From Bacteroidetes bacterium UBA4416 (GTDB lineage Bacteria; Bacteroidota; Bacteroidia; B-17B0; Aurantibacillaceae): a stretch of 31,845 nucleotides of DNA. Each line of letters starts with the position of its first letter. Positions within the stretch are counted from its first letter, which is position 1. The notes under the pieces were generated by a model. That model saw only the letters and a program-made list of their open reading frames with translations. It did not search any database and had not been told where the DNA came from. The DNA is taken from assembly GCA_002390745.1 (NCBI GenBank), contig DGQK01000006.1, forward strand, positions 1 to 31,845, in the 5' to 3' direction. A program made the position numbers and the translations under genes. Shown here one piece after another: positions 30,924-31,845 of this stretch.

Positions 30924-31679
30924 ATGTCATCAACCTCAGAAACCGGTAATGCCAAAAACGTTGCCAACTTCGAAAACCTCATTGCCTTTTGTACAGCCTA
31001 CGGCAGCGCTTACAATCCCAGCAAGGCAAACCTCCAGCTTAGCGCCCTTCAAACACAGCTCGCCAGCTGCCAGGCCAACATCGCCTCCGTGGCTTCCACA
31101 GCCGTAGCCTACAACAATGCGGTGAATGCACGCGCGCAGGCCTTCGAGGGGCTCAGCAAACTGGCCACGCGCCTCGTGAATGGCCTCGATGCCACCGATG
31201 CCTCCAAAGAAACCGTAAAAAATGCCCGGAGCATTGTGGTTAAATTGCAGGGCCGGGGAGGGGCTAAGCTCACCAAGGCCGATGCCGGAAAATCAGGGCC
31301 CGTCAATGCCGACGATCCCGTAACCGATACGCCCAAAACCATTTCCAGCTCCCAGCAGTCCTTTTCCAACAAGGTAGAGCATTTCTCAAAGCTGATCGAA
31401 ACCCTGTCTGCCGAGCCAGCCTACCTCCCCAACGAAACCGATTTGCAGGTGGCTACCCTCAATGCCTTGCTTACTACTCTCAAGAATACCAATACAGGAG
31501 TCGTCAATGCTTACACTACCCTGAGCAATGCCCGCATCGCGCGCGACCAGTCCCTGTATAACCCGGCCAGTGGTTTGGTGCAGGTAGCTAAAGAAGTCAA
31601 GATGTATATCAAATCGATCTTTGGCGCTACAAGCCCTCAGTTCCATCAAGTGAATACGATCAGCTTTAAAACAAGATAA
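30924..31679 (+). CDS. Internally duplicated helical protein of unknown function
   Basis: This 251-residue protein has no signal peptide or membrane segment. It is rich in Ala, Ser, Asn, Thr and Leu. Two halves align with an offset of about 135-138 residues: F16-ENLI with F154-SKLI, Y30-NP with Y167-LP, L37-Q with L174-Q, and the Asn-Ala-Arg triplet at 68-70 with 202-204. Each half predicts two or three long helices, and a Gly/Lys/Asp-rich linker (about 105-145) joins them. This suggests a tandem helical-bundle protein. I do not recognise the family. A clear hairpin terminator follows. Codon use is host-like and biased to frequent codons, so it may be well expressed. Confidence 0.75.
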   Translation: MSSTSETGNAKNVANFENLIAFCTAYGSAYNPSKANLQLSALQTQLASCQANIASVASTAVAYNNAVNARAQAFEGLSKLATRLVNGLDATDASKETVKNARSIVVKLQGRGGAKLTKADAGKSGPVNADDPVTDTPKTISSSQQSFSNKVEHFSKLIETLSAEPAYLPNETDLQVATLNALLTTLKNTNTGVVNAYTTLSNARIARDQSLYNPASGLVQVAKEVKMYIKSIFGATSPQFHQVNTISFKTR

Positions 31680-31690
31680 AGCCAGGATCA

Positions 31691-31725
31691 AACGGCAGGC
31701 ACAGCTAAGTGCCTGCCGTTCTTTT
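31691..31725 (+). terminator. Rho-independent terminator
   Basis: A 12-base perfect stem AACGGCAGGCAC / GTGCCTGCCGTT has a six-base loop, followed by CTTTT. It begins 12 bases after the stop of the duplicated helical protein. Confidence 0.9.
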
Positions 31726-31766
31726 AACAGGGAGCAAAGTCTTGCCACACCCTTGCACCGTCTCTT

Positions 31767-31826
31767 ATAAAACTACCGGTGGCTGAGGCTCTCGAAACCA
31801 CTGCTTCAATAAAACTACCGGTGGCT
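31767..31826. repeat. 18-base direct repeat at window edge
   Basis: ATAAAACTACCGGTGGCT occurs at 31767-31784 and 31809-31826, exact copies with starts 42 bases apart. Between them lies GAGGCTCTCGAAACCAC, which can form an imperfect hairpin with GTGG of the first copy. This could be the start of a tandem repeat array continuing outside the window. Only two copies are visible. Confidence 0.6.
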
Positions 31827-31845
31827 TTGATGATTTTAACAAGGT

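Noticed and set aside
31767..31826. CRISPR array.
   Set aside because: Only two 18-base copies, too short for typical repeats, and no cas gene or leader is visible.

Overview
The window looks like a chromosomal segment of a Bacteroidota bacterium, most likely a Chitinophagales/Sphingobacteriales-type genome. The grounds are three secreted proteins (at least two ending in type IX secretion sorting domains), a large TonB-dependent receptor with an N-terminal carboxypeptidase-regulatory-like domain, an AsmA-like protein, a DUF3667 protein, weak Shine-Dalgarno signals, and repeated TAnnTTTG-type -7 promoter elements. The genus cannot be fixed from the sequence alone.

Layout. 1-764 is the 5' part of a secreted glycine-rich protein (minus strand), cut by the window edge. 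1.26-6.6 kb is a plus-strand envelope group: AsmA-like protein, SRPBCC protein, LpxH-like metallophosphoesterase and a glycosyltransferase. 6.8-15.9 kb looks like a phosphate-responsive outer-membrane locus. It holds an OmpR-type regulator with a degenerate receiver, a T9SS cargo protein, a TonB receptor, a SpoIIE-type phosphatase, a small helical protein, a PstS-like lipoprotein, and a divergent PhoB-type regulator with a normal receiver. A shared CTTAATGTTA-like box, repeated at an 11-base period, occurs upstream of several of these genes. 16.3-23.8 kb is housekeeping and envelope: a double thioredoxin-fold protein, a DUF218 lipoprotein, a T9SS protein, RecQ overlapping an RsmI-like methyltransferase, a DUF3667 membrane protein, and a 3-methyladenine DNA glycosylase with a strong terminator.

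23.8-29.9 kb is an accessory, defence-like island. One hand-counted 60-base row of the PIN gene (24241-24300) has 20 G/C and one of the reverse-transcriptase gene (28201-28260) has 18, whereas the HEPN-MNT gene between them reaches 42 (26881-26940). The island holds (a) a tightly overlapping three-gene operon, PIN-GNAT-PUA/ASCH fusion, ASCH protein and P-loop kinase-like protein; (b) a HEPN-nucleotidyltransferase fusion; and (c) a convergent minus-strand pair, a UG/Abi-like reverse transcriptase followed by a small protein with two predicted membrane helices. A 13-base sequence from the glycosylase terminator recurs in inverted orientation at the far edge (29874-29886), so the island is bracketed. 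The two multi-gene units are the best candidates for undescribed systems.

29.97-31.84 kb returns to host-like composition: an orphan RNA-polymerase-alpha-CTD-like protein whose start codon lies in a hairpin, a structured GC-rich element, and an internally duplicated helical protein. The structured element has a second copy at 17.44-17.54 kb. Both copies, and an unrelated GC-rich element at 22.14-22.24 kb, sit just downstream of a stop codon in the sense orientation.
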